Below, in pieces: positions 1 to 9,655 of a DNA stretch of 64,000 bases (its first letter is position 1; each line of letters starts with the position of its first letter). The position numbers and the translations under genes are program-made. The DNA comes from Mesobacillus jeotgali (GTDB lineage Bacteria; Bacillota; Bacilli; Bacillales; Cytobacillaceae): assembly GCF_014856545.2 (NCBI RefSeq), contig NZ_CP109811.1, forward strand, positions 3,838,001-3,902,000, given 5' to 3'. A model generated the notes under the pieces. The model saw only the letters and a list, made by a program, of their open reading frames with translations. It did no database searches and was not told the origin of the DNA.

Positions 1-995
1 TTAAATTCAGCCGGTGATATATCCCATCCCATTCCTGTCTTCGGATAATCCGAGTATGCACTCTTGAACAGGAAGTCCGATGCTGCATTGAATTCAACAA
101 GACTTCGATTATAATAGTTGATTCCAAAGAAATCACATTCTACTGAAATCTTCTCCAAGTCGCCTTCCTGGATAAAGTCGAAGGAATGGACATATTTGGA
201 GAACAAATTCATCATGTCAACCGGATAATGACCTTTAAGCACAGGATCCAGGAACCACCTGTTCGTGTAGCCATCCGCATTATTGGCAGCCAACTGATCA
301 TTGGCAGAATTGCTTGCCGCGTACATCGGTGACAGGTTCAGCGTAATGCCGATCGGAGTTGTGGAAGCAAATTTCCCTTTAAGCAAGGAAACCGCCTCAC
401 CATGGGACAGAAGCATATGGTGGACAGCTTTCAACGCCTCTTCCATATTGGTATGGCCTGGCGCATGTACTCCCTGATGGTAACCAAGGAATCCTGCGCA
501 CCATGGCTCATTATGGGTGATCCACATTTCTACATGCTCATCAAGTTCCTCAAAGCATTTCTCTGCATACTCCATGAACCAATCTACGGATTCTCTGTTT
601 GTCCAGCCGCCCTTTTCATGTGCCCACATTGGCAAATCCCAATGATAGAGTGTAACAGCAGGCTTGATTCCATTTTCAATCAGTCGGCTAATAAGCTTCT
701 TATAAAAGTTCATTCCAGCTTCGTTATACTTGCCCTGCTCGGGGAAAATCCTTGGCCAGGCAATCGAGAAACGATAGGAGTCCACACCAAGTGTCTTTAA
801 AATTTCTACATCCTTCTCATATAAGTGGTAATGGTCACAGGCGACATCCCCGTTATCCATATTGAAGACCTTGCCGGGAGTACGCGAAAATGTATCCCAA
901 ATGGAAAGACTCCTGCCGTCTTCTTTATACGCCCCTTCAATCTGATAGGAAGATGTAGCGCTTCCGAAAATAAAATCTCTTGAAAATCTAGTCAT
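1..995 (-). CDS. GH1 family beta-glucosidase / 6-phospho-beta-glucosidase (3' end beyond window)
   Basis: Glycoside hydrolase family 1 enzyme that would hydrolyse beta-linked disaccharides or their 6-phosphates in the cytoplasm. The ATG at 995 begins MTRFSRDFIFGSATSSYQIE, the classic GH1 N-terminus. The acid/base motif NEP is at residues 162-164 (THNEPW), and the YHWDLP segment is near residue 117. About 331 codons are present. The nucleophile motif (TENG type, usually near residue 350) would lie beyond the window, so catalytic completeness cannot be judged. It starts 19 bp after the GH16 gene and is probably co-transcribed with it. The transporter upstream is an ABC system and no PTS gene is seen, so an unphosphorylated cellobiose- or laminaribiose-type substrate is more likely (inference). 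Confidence 0.9.
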   Translation of the reverse strand, partial: MTRFSRDFIFGSATSSYQIEGAYKEDGRSLSIWDTFSRTPGKVFNMDNGDVACDHYHLYEKDVEILKTLGVDSYRFSIAWPRIFPEQGKYNEAGMNFYKKLISRLIENGIKPAVTLYHWDLPMWAHEKGGWTNRESVDWFMEYAEKCFEELDEHVEMWITHNEPWCAGFLGYHQGVHAPGHTNMEEALKAVHHMLLSHGEAVSLLKGKFASTTPIGITLNLSPMYAASNSANDQLAANNADGYTNRWFLDPVLKGHYPVDMMNLFSKYVHSFDFIQEGDLEKISVECDFFGINYYNRSLVEFNAASDFLFKSAYSDYPKTGMGWDISPAEF

Positions 996-1014
996 CTATT
1001 TCTCACCTCAAATG

Positions 1015-1821
1015 TTATTGGTCTTCTCTCTTGTAAACTTTGATGTAATCAACTGTCATTCGCTGTGGGAACTGGGTTGTTTCATCCGGATATCCAGGCC
1101 ATTTCCCCCCGACAGCAAGATTCAGCTGGAGGTAAAATTCTCGATCAAAAGGTGCAAAACCAGGCTGCTGTTCCTCTGATTCCGAAGCCTTGCTGAACCA
1201 TTCACTCTGCCTTGCATACAGGACATCATCTACATACCATCTGAATTCGCCTGGTTCCCAATCAAGGGTGAAGACATGAAAATCATCAGAGAATTTTTTA
1301 CTGTCAGGAAGCGTATAATTTTCACCTGTATATGTGTGAGGCATGCCGTAATGCAGCGTTCCATAAACCGTACCAGGCTGATGGCCGATCAGCTCCATGA
1401 TGTCAATTTCCCCGCAGGCAGGCCATCCAGTATACTTTTCCATATCCTCTGGCATCATCCAGATTGCTGGCCAGATTCCCTGGCCTTCCGGCAATTTAGC
1501 TCGAATCGAAAATCGCCCGTATGTCCAGGCTGCCTTGCCTCTGGTCGTCAATTTAGCGGATGTATAATCCATCCCGTTGTACTCTTCATTCCTGGCCTCA
1601 AGAACGAGCATGTCATTTTCAATCCGCGCGTTTTCATTTCGTCTTGTATAGAACTGGGATTCTTCATTCCCGAACCCAGTGCCGGCCTCAACAAAATTCC
1701 ATTTGTTTTCATCTATTTCAGAAAGACTAAAGTTCTCTTCCCAAACTAATTTCCACTCTGCTTCAGCTTTTGAAAGCGTCATCATTTCTTTGTGTAATTT
1801 CCCATGATTTTTTGAGTCCAC
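1015..1821 (-). CDS. GH16 endo-beta-1,3(4)-glucanase without signal peptide
   Basis: Family 16 glycoside hydrolase (laminarinase/lichenase type) cleaving beta-1,3 or mixed beta-1,3-1,4 glucans by a retaining mechanism. The catalytic ExDxxE motif is GEIDIMELIG, with E138, D140 and E143. The substrate-cleft segment GIWPAIWMMP is at about 115-124. Length is 268 aa, a bare catalytic domain. The GTG start at 1821 is chosen because a strong ribosome site (AAGGGGG) sits 8-9 bases upstream. The N-terminus is charged (MDSKNHGKLHKEMM) with no hydrophobic signal segment, so the enzyme appears cytoplasmic, unlike most GH16 glucanases. It would then act on imported oligosaccharides. It is followed 19 bp later by the GH1 glucosidase. 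Confidence 0.9.
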   Translation of the reverse strand: MDSKNHGKLHKEMMTLSKAEAEWKLVWEENFSLSEIDENKWNFVEAGTGFGNEESQFYTRRNENARIENDMLVLEARNEEYNGMDYTSAKLTTRGKAAWTYGRFSIRAKLPEGQGIWPAIWMMPEDMEKYTGWPACGEIDIMELIGHQPGTVYGTLHYGMPHTYTGENYTLPDSKKFSDDFHVFTLDWEPGEFRWYVDDVLYARQSEWFSKASESEEQQPGFAPFDREFYLQLNLAVGGKWPGYPDETTQFPQRMTVDYIKVYKREDQ

Positions 1822-1905
1822 CTAAACTGCCCCCTTCTGACATACTGATTGCTTCGAACAAAACATATCTCAATTCCTATTCTACCTTTGACAGCCAGGC
1901 ATCTT

Positions 1906-1934
1906 GAGATAGAGAATTTTGTTTAGGGTGTCAA
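1906..1934 (-). promoter_or_regulatory. Candidate sigma-A promoter of the GH16-GH1 pair
   Basis: On the minus strand a TTGACA -35 (1929-1934) is separated by 17 bp from TATCTC (1906-1911). An inverted repeat TATCTCAA (1866-1873) / TTGAGATA (1904-1911) overlaps the -10 and could be an operator, for example for the adjacent AraC-type regulator. The regulatory reading is inference. Confidence 0.45.
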
Positions 1935-2053
1935 TATTTTAGAAGAGCGTAGTTCCCTGTGAAAATGCTTCCAAAAACTCCTAAAAACGGGTGATTTTTT
2001 AGAAACGTCTGGCGGGAGATGTTAAAGAAGGATGAAAAAGGAATATGGGGATG

Positions 2054-2157
2054 CTTCGGATAAAACGAAGCTGCTCTGACGAGTTTTTGTCCGAACTTGG
2101 GGTGACTTCGGACATTATGAATCCTCATCGAAGATCTTTTGTCTGAACTTCGGGTGC
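2054..2157. repeat. Two-unit 52-bp hairpin repeat in the gap downstream of the regulator
   Basis: Two units start at 2054 and 2106, both with CTTCGGA. In the first, TTCGGATAAAA is matched by TTTTTGTCCGAA, giving a stem-loop; the second is a diverged copy ending TTTTGTCTGAACTTCGGGTG. The period is 52 bp. The rest of the 466-bp gap 1822-2287 holds a promoter candidate and a terminator; the open frame across this repeat does not look coding. Confidence 0.6.
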
Positions 2158-2262
2158 TTAAGCAAATGGAGTCACATACGAGATAAAAAATACCCAATCA
2201 GAATTATAAGCAGTACTTTTGCAACCTCCGTCTTGAGATTTCAACGATAACTTTAAAAACTG

Positions 2263-2287
2263 AAAAAGAGAGCCAATTCGGCTCTCT
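2263..2287 (-). terminator. Intrinsic terminator after the YesN-like gene
   Basis: AGAGAGCC (2267-2274) pairs with GGCTCTCT (2280-2287) and is followed on the minus strand by a run of T. It abuts the stop codon of the response regulator. Confidence 0.85.
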
Positions 2288-3799
2288 TCATCCATTCATT
2301 TCCCGAAATTCTTTTGGTGAAATTCCTTCGACTTCCCGGAACACTCTCGCAAACTGCTTTGGGTTCTTGTAGCCGACCATCTCACTGATTTCCAGTATTT
2401 TAAAATCCGTCTCCTTCAACAGCCGCTTGGCACTTTCTACTCTGACCATTTTTAGATAGTCAACGAAGTTTTGTCCAATATACTCCTTGAACATATGGCT
2501 GAAATAGGAGTAATTCAATGAAATGTAATTCGCAACTACGGCTAGATTCAAGTCCTTATGGTAATTTTCCCTTATATAAGCAATTGCCCTATCCATGTAC
2601 TTTTGCTCTGAATACACTGCTTTTACCTGTTTATTGTATTCATGGATTCTCATCAACAAATCCTCGAGAGCATGGAAGTATTCATGGAAGTTGTCAAAGT
2701 TATAGATATTGTCTATCTTATTCAAAAGCTCGAAAGTTACTAGAGATTCTTCCCCCAACCTCTTGAAAAAGCCTTTAAAAATCGTCTCATTGATTTCCTC
2801 GTTAAGGTTTTCAAGATAATCGATGCTGCTGTGGGCAATGACATCAAAGTCCATAACCTGTCTAAGGTTATCTTTAATTTCCTTTTCACGTTCAGTCCCT
2901 AGCATATTGGAAATTTTATTGATCAGGTCTGCCGGAAGAGAGGCTACATCTGGTTTCTCTTTAACATTCTCATATAAAATGATTTGGCGGCGCGGATAAA
3001 GGAAATGATACTTGATCGCTGTGGCTGCCTGACCATAGGTTTTTTTAAACTCTCTTATATCCTGTGCCTTTTCGCTAATTCCAATGGTAAAAATTGAATG
3101 CCTGTCCCTGCCAAGCTGTTCTTTCAGAATAGAGAACTGCTCAAAATCTGCTGAAATGATTGTCACCCGTCCGTCTTTATCAAGGAATGGAATACTGTCA
3201 CTGCTGGAATAGAGCAGCTGATTAACTTTATTAAGAAAGTCCTCTCCATCTATATCTCCATCCACCTGAATGATTCCCACGTAGTATCCTTCAGGATAAG
3301 ATTCTATTTTCATTTTCTTATAAAGATCTTCTACAACTTCCTGTTGGATATTAGGATTAAGCAAAATGTAATTCAATTGGCTGGCACGGTAGTCATCCAT
3401 GTGCTGGTAGGTCATTTTCTGGCTGTTTTCCAGTTCTTCTATGATCGTATTCAAAGTTTTGAATAGCTCTGTGCGGTTTACCGGCTTTAATAAGTAGTCT
3501 TTCACCTTATGTTTGATCGCTTCCTTGGCATAAGTGAAATCATCGTATCCGCTGAGGATCACAATCGATGTTTTAATTTCTTCCTGCTGTTGGAGCTCTT
3601 TAATTAATTGGATACCATCCATCCTTGGCATTTTACTATCAGTGATTACGATATCCGGTTTATTATCCAATATACCATCAAGGGCTTCCTGTCCATCTGA
3701 AGCAATGAATGTTTCGAAATCTGGATATTCCCGCTTGATCATAGCCTGTATACCCAACCGGATATTTTTCTCATCATCTGCTATAAGAACTTTATACAC
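2288..3799 (-). CDS. YesN-like response regulator, receiver plus AraC-type HTH
   Basis: DNA-binding response regulator of a carbohydrate two-component system. An N-terminal receiver domain (about 1-120) carries acidic residues DDE at 8-10, the phospho-acceptor D54 in VITDSKMPRMDG, and the conserved Lys of YLLKP. A long central region (about 130-390) is probably a sensor or dimerisation segment. The C-terminal 100 residues hold two AraC-type HTH motifs (YISLNYSYFSHMFKEYIG; ILEISEMVGYKNPKQFARVF). The length of 503 aa is at the long end for this architecture. It overlaps the end of the kinase gene by 8 bp, so the two are translationally coupled. It likely activates the transporter and/or glycosidase genes around it. 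Confidence 0.9.
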   Translation of the reverse strand: MYKVLIADDEKNIRLGIQAMIKREYPDFETFIASDGQEALDGILDNKPDIVITDSKMPRMDGIQLIKELQQQEEIKTSIVILSGYDDFTYAKEAIKHKVKDYLLKPVNRTELFKTLNTIIEELENSQKMTYQHMDDYRASQLNYILLNPNIQQEVVEDLYKKMKIESYPEGYYVGIIQVDGDIDGEDFLNKVNQLLYSSSDSIPFLDKDGRVTIISADFEQFSILKEQLGRDRHSIFTIGISEKAQDIREFKKTYGQAATAIKYHFLYPRRQIILYENVKEKPDVASLPADLINKISNMLGTEREKEIKDNLRQVMDFDVIAHSSIDYLENLNEEINETIFKGFFKRLGEESLVTFELLNKIDNIYNFDNFHEYFHALEDLLMRIHEYNKQVKAVYSEQKYMDRAIAYIRENYHKDLNLAVVANYISLNYSYFSHMFKEYIGQNFVDYLKMVRVESAKRLLKETDFKILEISEMVGYKNPKQFARVFREVEGISPKEFREMNG

Positions 3800-5654
3800 T
3801 TTGGCTGCCTCCTTTCATGATTTTACAAGGCATTTTTACCGTCACCATTGTGAATGCGCCTTTCTCACTTGTCACAAACACTCCATACTCCGGCCCGTAG
3901 TAAAGCTGGATTCTTTCATTCACATTATGGATACCTATACCATTTCCACCTTTAGAACCAGAGAATTGATTTTTCACCCCTGTTTGAATGGATAAGTTGA
4001 GCGACTCGCACTCTTCTTTTGTCATCCCCACACCATTATCTTTTATCTCAATGATGATATGGTCCTCTGAACATCTCGCATTCACCTGCAGGATGCCTTC
4101 ATTTTTCTGGTCGTTAGGAATGATTCCATGTTTGATTGCATTCTCAACGATCGGCTGCAGCGACATTTTCAGAACTTCCTGGTCATACAGTTCCTGGGGG
4201 ACATCAATGTTCAAGGTTAACAAGCCATCCAAACGCAGATTCATAATCTCCACATAGTTCTTTATATAATTCAGCTCTTCATCAAGTACTACAAAGTCAT
4301 TCTTCCATTTAAGATTGTAGCGCATCATCTCACCAAGGGAGGTGACAGCATCAGAAATAGGATACTGTCCTTCTATTTCTGCCATCATCTTGATGTTTTC
4401 CAATGTGTTGTAAAGGAAGTGAGAATCAATTTGGGTTTTCAACGCCTTTAATTCTGTTTCTTTTGCTGTTGCCTGCTTGTTGACAGCTTCGGCGATCAAT
4501 CCATTCATTTTACCAAGGAGACTTTTAAAATGAAATGCCAGCTCCGAAATCTCATCTTGCCCACCAATTTCAACATCAACAGAAAAGTCGCCCTGTTCTA
4601 CTCGCTTCATTGAATCTTTCAATTTGTACATTTTTTTCAGGAGCAATAAAACCAGTACATAGGTGACAAAAGAAAGAATGATAACTAGGAAGATAATTCC
4701 GCTAAAAATGACATTCCTCGTCTTGGCCGTTTCCGCATATAGGCCTTCAAGCGAAATGACATTCAGCAGATAGGCATCCAAATCATCAATATAGGCAGTG
4801 ATGACAAGATAAGGGGTTTCATTGTTTTCGAATTGAAAACTGCCGGTGCCTTCGTGTTTTGATTTATTGAATTTAAGTTTGAGTTCTTCAGTGTCAATTC
4901 CCTCATCTTCAAAATAGGTGTGATGGAAATTCCTGATCATGTTGTTATCCTTATCGATGACGACATAGACCGAATCAGGGTCCTGCACCGTTCCGAACAT
5001 CTTGGGGAAAAAGTTTTTAAGGAACATATTGATTTCGATGATGCCTAAATGTTCATCCTTCGGGTAATCCAATTCCCGCAGCAATGAGATTTTCGCTGTG
5101 TTTTGCGATGGCAGTCTTTCAAGGACATCTTCTGTCTGCTGGTCGAACCACCAAACCTCCATCCCATTCCTGTTGATGACCTCTTCTCTCCATGGCTTAT
5201 CCATGATTCGATCTTCTTTAAAGAGAATCGGCCACATTTCGGTTATATATGGATTGGTGGTATACAGGCGGATATTTTCAATCGCTGGGTTATTAGCCTG
5301 CAGCCTGGTAACATTCGAAAGCTCATTCATTCTGAAATCAATCAACTGATCAATATTTGCTTCGTTCCTGCTTTTCACAAAATCAATGAATTCTATGTCC
5401 GAAACGACCATTTGAGCCGTTCGTCTCATTGATTCAATATTGTTTTTTATATGGATTTTCTCGATTTCAAGAGCATTTTCACTTTTAATCCTGATTTCAT
5501 TGATCGCTCTGTCATACACGTTACTGGAATAAATAGAGATGAAAATAATAATAGGAATAATGATAATAATGATATATAAGGCAATCAGCTTTTGCTGCAG
5601 GGAAAGTCGATTTAACCATGATGCAGCTTTGTTAATTGTTTTTTGAAAATTCAT
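3792..5654 (-). CDS. YesM-like membrane sensor histidine kinase
   Basis: Histidine kinase of the YesM/LytS type that senses an extracytoplasmic sugar cue and phosphorylates the YesN-like partner. A hydrophobic helix spans about 24-44 (ALYIIIIIIPIIIFISIY), followed by a large extracellular sensor and a second transmembrane helix near residue 305-325. A HAMP-like linker follows. The phospho-accepting His is in QIDSHFLYNTLENIKMM, and the HATPase N box is QPIVENAIKHG, with G boxes DNGVGM and GIGIHNV. The 620-aa length is normal. The ATG at 5654 lies below an AT-rich promoter-like region containing the perfect 14-bp palindrome CAATATTAATATTG (5701-5714), a possible operator. Confidence 0.92.
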   Translation of the reverse strand: MNFQKTINKAASWLNRLSLQQKLIALYIIIIIIPIIIFISIYSSNVYDRAINEIRIKSENALEIEKIHIKNNIESMRRTAQMVVSDIEFIDFVKSRNEANIDQLIDFRMNELSNVTRLQANNPAIENIRLYTTNPYITEMWPILFKEDRIMDKPWREEVINRNGMEVWWFDQQTEDVLERLPSQNTAKISLLRELDYPKDEHLGIIEINMFLKNFFPKMFGTVQDPDSVYVVIDKDNNMIRNFHHTYFEDEGIDTEELKLKFNKSKHEGTGSFQFENNETPYLVITAYIDDLDAYLLNVISLEGLYAETAKTRNVIFSGIIFLVIILSFVTYVLVLLLLKKMYKLKDSMKRVEQGDFSVDVEIGGQDEISELAFHFKSLLGKMNGLIAEAVNKQATAKETELKALKTQIDSHFLYNTLENIKMMAEIEGQYPISDAVTSLGEMMRYNLKWKNDFVVLDEELNYIKNYVEIMNLRLDGLLTLNIDVPQELYDQEVLKMSLQPIVENAIKHGIIPNDQKNEGILQVNARCSEDHIIIEIKDNGVGMTKEECESLNLSIQTGVKNQFSGSKGGNGIGIHNVNERIQLYYGPEYGVFVTSEKGAFTMVTVKMPCKIMKGGSQSV

Positions 5655-5778
5655 ATTTTCACATCCATTTTTTCCGCATAAAAAAATTATAAATTATATT
5701 CAATATTAATATTGTGGTAAAGTGTTTCAATTTAATGAAATTATGTTGTAATCCATCGCAGTTTTTCTAACCTATATG

Positions 5779-5833
5779 CAAAAAGAGGAATAGACTGCCC
5801 CCTCAAGAAATTTAATTCTAGAAGGAACAGTCT
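5779..5833 (-). terminator. Terminator after the binding-protein gene
   Basis: On the minus strand a 13-bp stem with G-U pairs (AGACTGTTCCTTC with GAGGGGGCAGTCT) is followed by ATTCCTCTTTTT. It separates the transporter transcript from yesM. Confidence 0.75.
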
Positions 5834-5845
5834 TTCCATAGTTAT

Positions 5846-7501
5846 TTATTTTGCTGCATCAAGTTTCTCTTTGTTCTTTTCATAGATTTCCTGCTGGTAC
5901 TTTTCCACTTTTTCATAGCCGAAAGAGTCACGCTTCTTGAGGAAGCCTTCAAAGATTTTATCGAACTCTTTATCTGATTTAGCTAAAAGGAGCTTAGGAA
6001 GAGTTTTGCCCCATTCCTGTGCGATCTTGCTTGCTGCTACACCTTCAGCTGAAGTTCCAGTTGGGCTGATGCCATCAAATTCTGCATAGCTGACTGTTTT
6101 GCCTTTTGTCCAGTCTTCCATTTGCTTGAATGGTTCAGAAGCAGGAGGTGCCCACGCAAGGCTCATGTTTGTATCCATCAGCATCCAATATTTGAATGAT
6201 GCGCCATACTGCTGGTCAAATGCTGCGCGGTCTTTGTTCAATAGATCAAGTACTTCTGGCTTGAATTCAGGCTTACCGTTAACCATATCATACGTTTCGC
6301 CTTCTTTACCCATGTAAAGATCCATTTGTCCTTCTTCACTGATCATGTAAGTCAGGAACTGGATCGCTCTTTCTTTATCTTTTACATCCTTAGAAATCAA
6401 AGTAACTGTCCAGCCTGAGATGCTGTCACCTGCTAATGCTGGTCCATCTCCATTTGAGTTAGCTGGTCCGTCTACTGCGATATAAACTGAGTTAGGATCT
6501 TTTGCATACAATGCGTGCTGTTGTGCTGCAAGGTCACTGCGCTGGTAAAGCATTGCGAAGTAACGGCCTTGTGAGATTTTCTCTTCCATTTGCGGACGCT
6601 TATCGATAAAGATATCCTTTGCAAGAAGTCCTTTGTCATTTGCTTCTCTGAAAGTCTTTAACCATGCAAGATACTCAGGATCCTGGCTGCGGTCATAAAC
6701 CTTTCCGTCTTTTTCCATAGGAATGTTCAGGAAGTTTTGCAGATAGCCTTCAAGAGAAGTATTACCTACATCAGTAAACTCATTCAAACCAAATGGAATC
6801 AATGGTGCACCATTCACTTCAGGGAATTCCTTCTTAGCAGCTTCAAGTGCCTTCAAGAATCCTTCTGGAGTGCTCATATCAGGGCTGCCAATTGCTTCAT
6901 ACATATCTTTTCTAACAAGGAAAGTCTGGTTAGAAGGCTTAAGGTCTTTATATTTGTCAAAATCCTTTGGTGAAGAAGAAGCGTTCGGGTAGCCATATGT
7001 GTTGCCATCTTCTTGCTTATACCACTCGATTTTTGCTCCATCTGCTACTTTATAAAAATATGGATCATATTGATCTGCAAGTTCATTTAATGGAAGGACA
7101 AGCTCGCCTTCGATCATCTTCTTAACAGCATCTTCCCACCAGCCAATCGTGATGAAATCAGGAAGTTTTCCAGATGCGATCATTGTGTTCATTTTTTCTG
7201 CTTCGTTACCAGCAGGTGAGATAAAGTTGACTGAAACACCAGTTTTATCTGTTACATACTTGGAAACAGCATCGTCGCCCCATTTATGTGCGAACCAGGA
7301 AAAGTTAACGTACCAATCAAACGTAATAGGTTCTTTATTGGATTGCCAGCCGGGTGCATCAGCCGTTGCCTTTGGTTTGTCCGCGTCCTTTTCATCGGAA
7401 GCGTTTTCATTTGTCTTACTAGAACAGCCTGAAAATAGTGCTAAAACCAATGACAGAACAAGCAATAGTGAAAAGCCTTTGGAAAAGAATTTTCTCCTCA
7501 T
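5846..7501 (-). CDS. LipO-like carbohydrate ABC transporter substrate-binding lipoprotein
   Basis: Extracytoplasmic solute-binding protein of the LipO/YtcQ/LplA type that captures an oligosaccharide for the two permeases upstream. ATG at 7501 (MRRKFFSKGFSLLLVLSLVL) is preferred over the longer frame because GAGAGGG precedes it. A lipobox LFSGC places the lipid-anchored Cys at residue 26. A typical binding-protein fold follows; 551 aa is in the usual range for this large subfamily. No ATPase gene is present in the window. That is normal for the subfamily, which commonly borrows a shared MsmX-type ATPase (established for B. subtilis relatives). The polysaccharide substrate is inferred from the neighbouring GH16/GH1 genes. 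Confidence 0.9.
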   Translation of the reverse strand: MRRKFFSKGFSLLLVLSLVLALFSGCSSKTNENASDEKDADKPKATADAPGWQSNKEPITFDWYVNFSWFAHKWGDDAVSKYVTDKTGVSVNFISPAGNEAEKMNTMIASGKLPDFITIGWWEDAVKKMIEGELVLPLNELADQYDPYFYKVADGAKIEWYKQEDGNTYGYPNASSSPKDFDKYKDLKPSNQTFLVRKDMYEAIGSPDMSTPEGFLKALEAAKKEFPEVNGAPLIPFGLNEFTDVGNTSLEGYLQNFLNIPMEKDGKVYDRSQDPEYLAWLKTFREANDKGLLAKDIFIDKRPQMEEKISQGRYFAMLYQRSDLAAQQHALYAKDPNSVYIAVDGPANSNGDGPALAGDSISGWTVTLISKDVKDKERAIQFLTYMISEEGQMDLYMGKEGETYDMVNGKPEFKPEVLDLLNKDRAAFDQQYGASFKYWMLMDTNMSLAWAPPASEPFKQMEDWTKGKTVSYAEFDGISPTGTSAEGVAASKIAQEWGKTLPKLLLAKSDKEFDKIFEGFLKKRDSFGYEKVEKYQQEIYEKNKEKLDAAK

Positions 7502-7568
7502 TTTTTGACCCTCTCTCTTTTGTGTTATTTTGGGCCACATTACTAAATGTACACTGCTTTGAAAAAGC

Positions 7569-7603
7569 GGGAAAGGCTTTTTTCCTAAGTACCAGCCTTT
7601 CCC
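7569..7603 (-). terminator. Stem-loop with T-rich tail between permease and binding protein
   Basis: GGGAAAGGCT (7569-7578) and AGCCTTTCCC (7594-7603) form a perfect 10-bp stem followed on the minus strand by GCTTTTTC. A second AT-rich stem-loop lies at 7666-7698. These may attenuate read-through or protect mRNA, allowing a different level of binding protein (inference). Confidence 0.6.
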
Positions 7604-7711
7604 AAGGTCAGAAGGGGGTATCCTTCATGTATAAAGCAGGACATATCAATAATGAAGCCAGGATTATTTAAATTTCTTCTATGAAGAAAAATTTAAATCG
7701 AAGTTAGTAGA

Positions 7712-8611
7712 TCAACCTTTTACAGATCCAATCAGCATTCCTTTTACAAAGTACTTTTGCAGGAATGGATAGACTAACATGATTGGAAGTGTAGTAACAA
7801 CCATCGTTGCCAATTTGATAGACTGAGATGTTACCGTCTTCGTGGCAATCGACCCTGCTGCATTCGTCATCATCTGGTTTGAGCTTGACTCAGCAACTAC
7901 TTTGTATAAATAAGTCTGGATCGGCTGCAGGTCTGGATTATTCACAAAGATGACTCCGGCAAAGTAGTCGTTCCACTGGTATACTCCCTGGAACAATGCA
8001 ATGGTAGCAATAACCGGCATTGAAAGCGGGATGATTACTTTGATAAAAATCATAAAGTCATTTGCGCCGTCCATTTTTGCTGCTTCCTCCAGAGACGTTG
8101 GCAGCTCCCTGAAGAATGATACAAAAATGATTAAGTGGAAGAAGTTAAACATTGTTGGAATGATATATACAAGGAAGTTATCAAACAATCCTAGATCCCT
8201 GATCAACAGGAAGTAAGGAATCAATCCGCCGCTAAAAAACATTGTGATGACACCGACCAGCATGTAGAAGTTCCTGCCGTAAAGGTCACGTCTTGAAATT
8301 GCATAAGCAACCATTGCGGTAAAGAATACATGGGTGATCGTCCCGATAACCGTTTTGGCAATTGTCACGCCAAATGATGTGACAATACCCTGGGTTTCAA
8401 AAACAGCCTTGTAGTTTTCCAAAGTAAATTCTCGCGGCCACCAGTAAATCCCGCCTCTCATGGCGTCCACACCATCATTCAATGAATTGACGAGTACATA
8501 CCAGATTGGGTAGAGCGTAATGGCACAGATAAAGAGCATGATCAGAATGTTAATGTTGTCAAAGATGTATTCGCTTGTTGTTCGCCGGTTCCGTTTAAAA
8601 AGCTTAAACAC
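7712..8611 (-). CDS. YtcP-like carbohydrate ABC transporter permease
   Basis: Inner-membrane permease of the MalG-like class in a CUT1 sugar importer. It has six predicted hydrophobic helices starting with ILIMLFICAITLYPIWYVLV, and the coupling EAA loop LEEAAKMDGANDFMIFIKV at about 183-202, which contacts the ATPase. The C-terminus YFVKGMLIGSVKG is typical of the family. Length is 299 aa. It lies 12 bp downstream of the LplB-like gene. It pairs with that permease and the LipO-like protein. Confidence 0.93.
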   Translation of the reverse strand: MFKLFKRNRRTTSEYIFDNINILIMLFICAITLYPIWYVLVNSLNDGVDAMRGGIYWWPREFTLENYKAVFETQGIVTSFGVTIAKTVIGTITHVFFTAMVAYAISRRDLYGRNFYMLVGVITMFFSGGLIPYFLLIRDLGLFDNFLVYIIPTMFNFFHLIIFVSFFRELPTSLEEAAKMDGANDFMIFIKVIIPLSMPVIATIALFQGVYQWNDYFAGVIFVNNPDLQPIQTYLYKVVAESSSNQMMTNAAGSIATKTVTSQSIKLATMVVTTLPIMLVYPFLQKYFVKGMLIGSVKG

Positions 8612-8623
8612 AACCTCACCCCC

Positions 8624-9610
8624 TTAGAATAAAGATGTTCCATTCAGTTTCTTCACAATCTTGTTAGCAGACAGGAGCAGGATAAAGGCAATGATTGCTT
8701 TTAATAAACCGACTGCTGTTGCGTAAGAGTAGCGGGCATTCTGAAGTCCCATTTGATAAACGTAAATGTCAATTACATTACTTGCGCTTTCATTCAATGA
8801 GTTACGCAAAATCAAGATTTGGTCGAAGTTTGAATTCAAGACACCGCTTACAGCAAGGATGAAAAGAATGGTGATTGTCGGGCGAATCGATGGCAATGTA
8901 ACATGCCACATCTTTTGGAAACGATTTGCTCCGTCAATTGTTGATGACTCGTACAGTTCTGGTGATACACCAGCAATTGCTGCAAGATAAATGATTGCTG
9001 ACCAACCAAGTTCTTTCCATATATCCGATAGAATGACGATCGCCCAGAAGTTATCAGGTGAAGCAAGGAAATTCGTACGTTCGCTGATCAACCCTAAACC
9101 AAGCAGGATATCATTTAAGACACCGATATCTGCCAGCCATGTTGTCAAAATCCCTCCAAGTACAACCCATGAAATGAAGTGTGGCAAGTAAGAGATCGTT
9201 TGAACCGCTTTCTTTAGCTTCATTGATGTAAGTTCATTAAGCAAAAGAGCAAAAATGATTGGAAGCGGGAACCCGATAATTAGTTTGATCAAGCTGATTC
9301 CCAGTGTATTTTTCAGGACAATCCAGAAGTTCTCATCCTGCAGGAATTCCTTGAACTGCATCAATCCTACCCATGGTGCTTCTGAGATCGTTTTGATAAT
9401 GCTGTATTCCTTGAAAGCGATGATCAACCCATACATCGGGATATAGTTGAAGATGAACATCCACACTACTCCGAGAAGCGCCATCGTTTGCAAATACTTT
9501 TGAGAAATGATTGTCTTTTTGATTTTTTTGTATTTTTCCTTTTTTGTAGGCTCTACCATTATGGTGTCACTGACTTGTTGTTCGACTGGCTGTTGAATCT
9601 TGACTTCCAT
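8624..9610 (-). CDS. LplB-like carbohydrate ABC transporter permease
   Basis: MalF-like permease partner and first gene of the transporter operon. A charged cytoplasmic N-terminus (about 1-37, ending KKTIISQKYLQ) precedes six hydrophobic helices. The coupling loop is ELYESSTIDGANRFQKMW with the conserved D-G-A. Length 328 aa. A ribosome site (AAGGTGGTGAAG) sits before ATG 9610. The 299-bp leader upstream contains a cre-like site, an inverted repeat and a terminator-like hairpin, which suggests sugar-dependent control. Confidence 0.92.
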   Translation of the reverse strand: MEVKIQQPVEQQVSDTIMVEPTKKEKYKKIKKTIISQKYLQTMALLGVVWMFIFNYIPMYGLIIAFKEYSIIKTISEAPWVGLMQFKEFLQDENFWIVLKNTLGISLIKLIIGFPLPIIFALLLNELTSMKLKKAVQTISYLPHFISWVVLGGILTTWLADIGVLNDILLGLGLISERTNFLASPDNFWAIVILSDIWKELGWSAIIYLAAIAGVSPELYESSTIDGANRFQKMWHVTLPSIRPTITILFILAVSGVLNSNFDQILILRNSLNESASNVIDIYVYQMGLQNARYSYATAVGLLKAIIAFILLLSANKIVKKLNGTSLF

Positions 9611-9655
9611 TTCTTCACCACCTTAGTTGCTTTGTCTTTCTTGTACCTTAATCAT

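Noticed and set aside
402..800. 132-aa plus-strand frame at the left edge
   Set aside because: It is antisense to the GH1 gene, whose conserved motifs are on the other strand.
1931..2197. 88-aa minus-strand open frame
   Set aside because: It runs through the hairpin repeat and a promoter-like region, has no ribosome site I can see and an odd composition.
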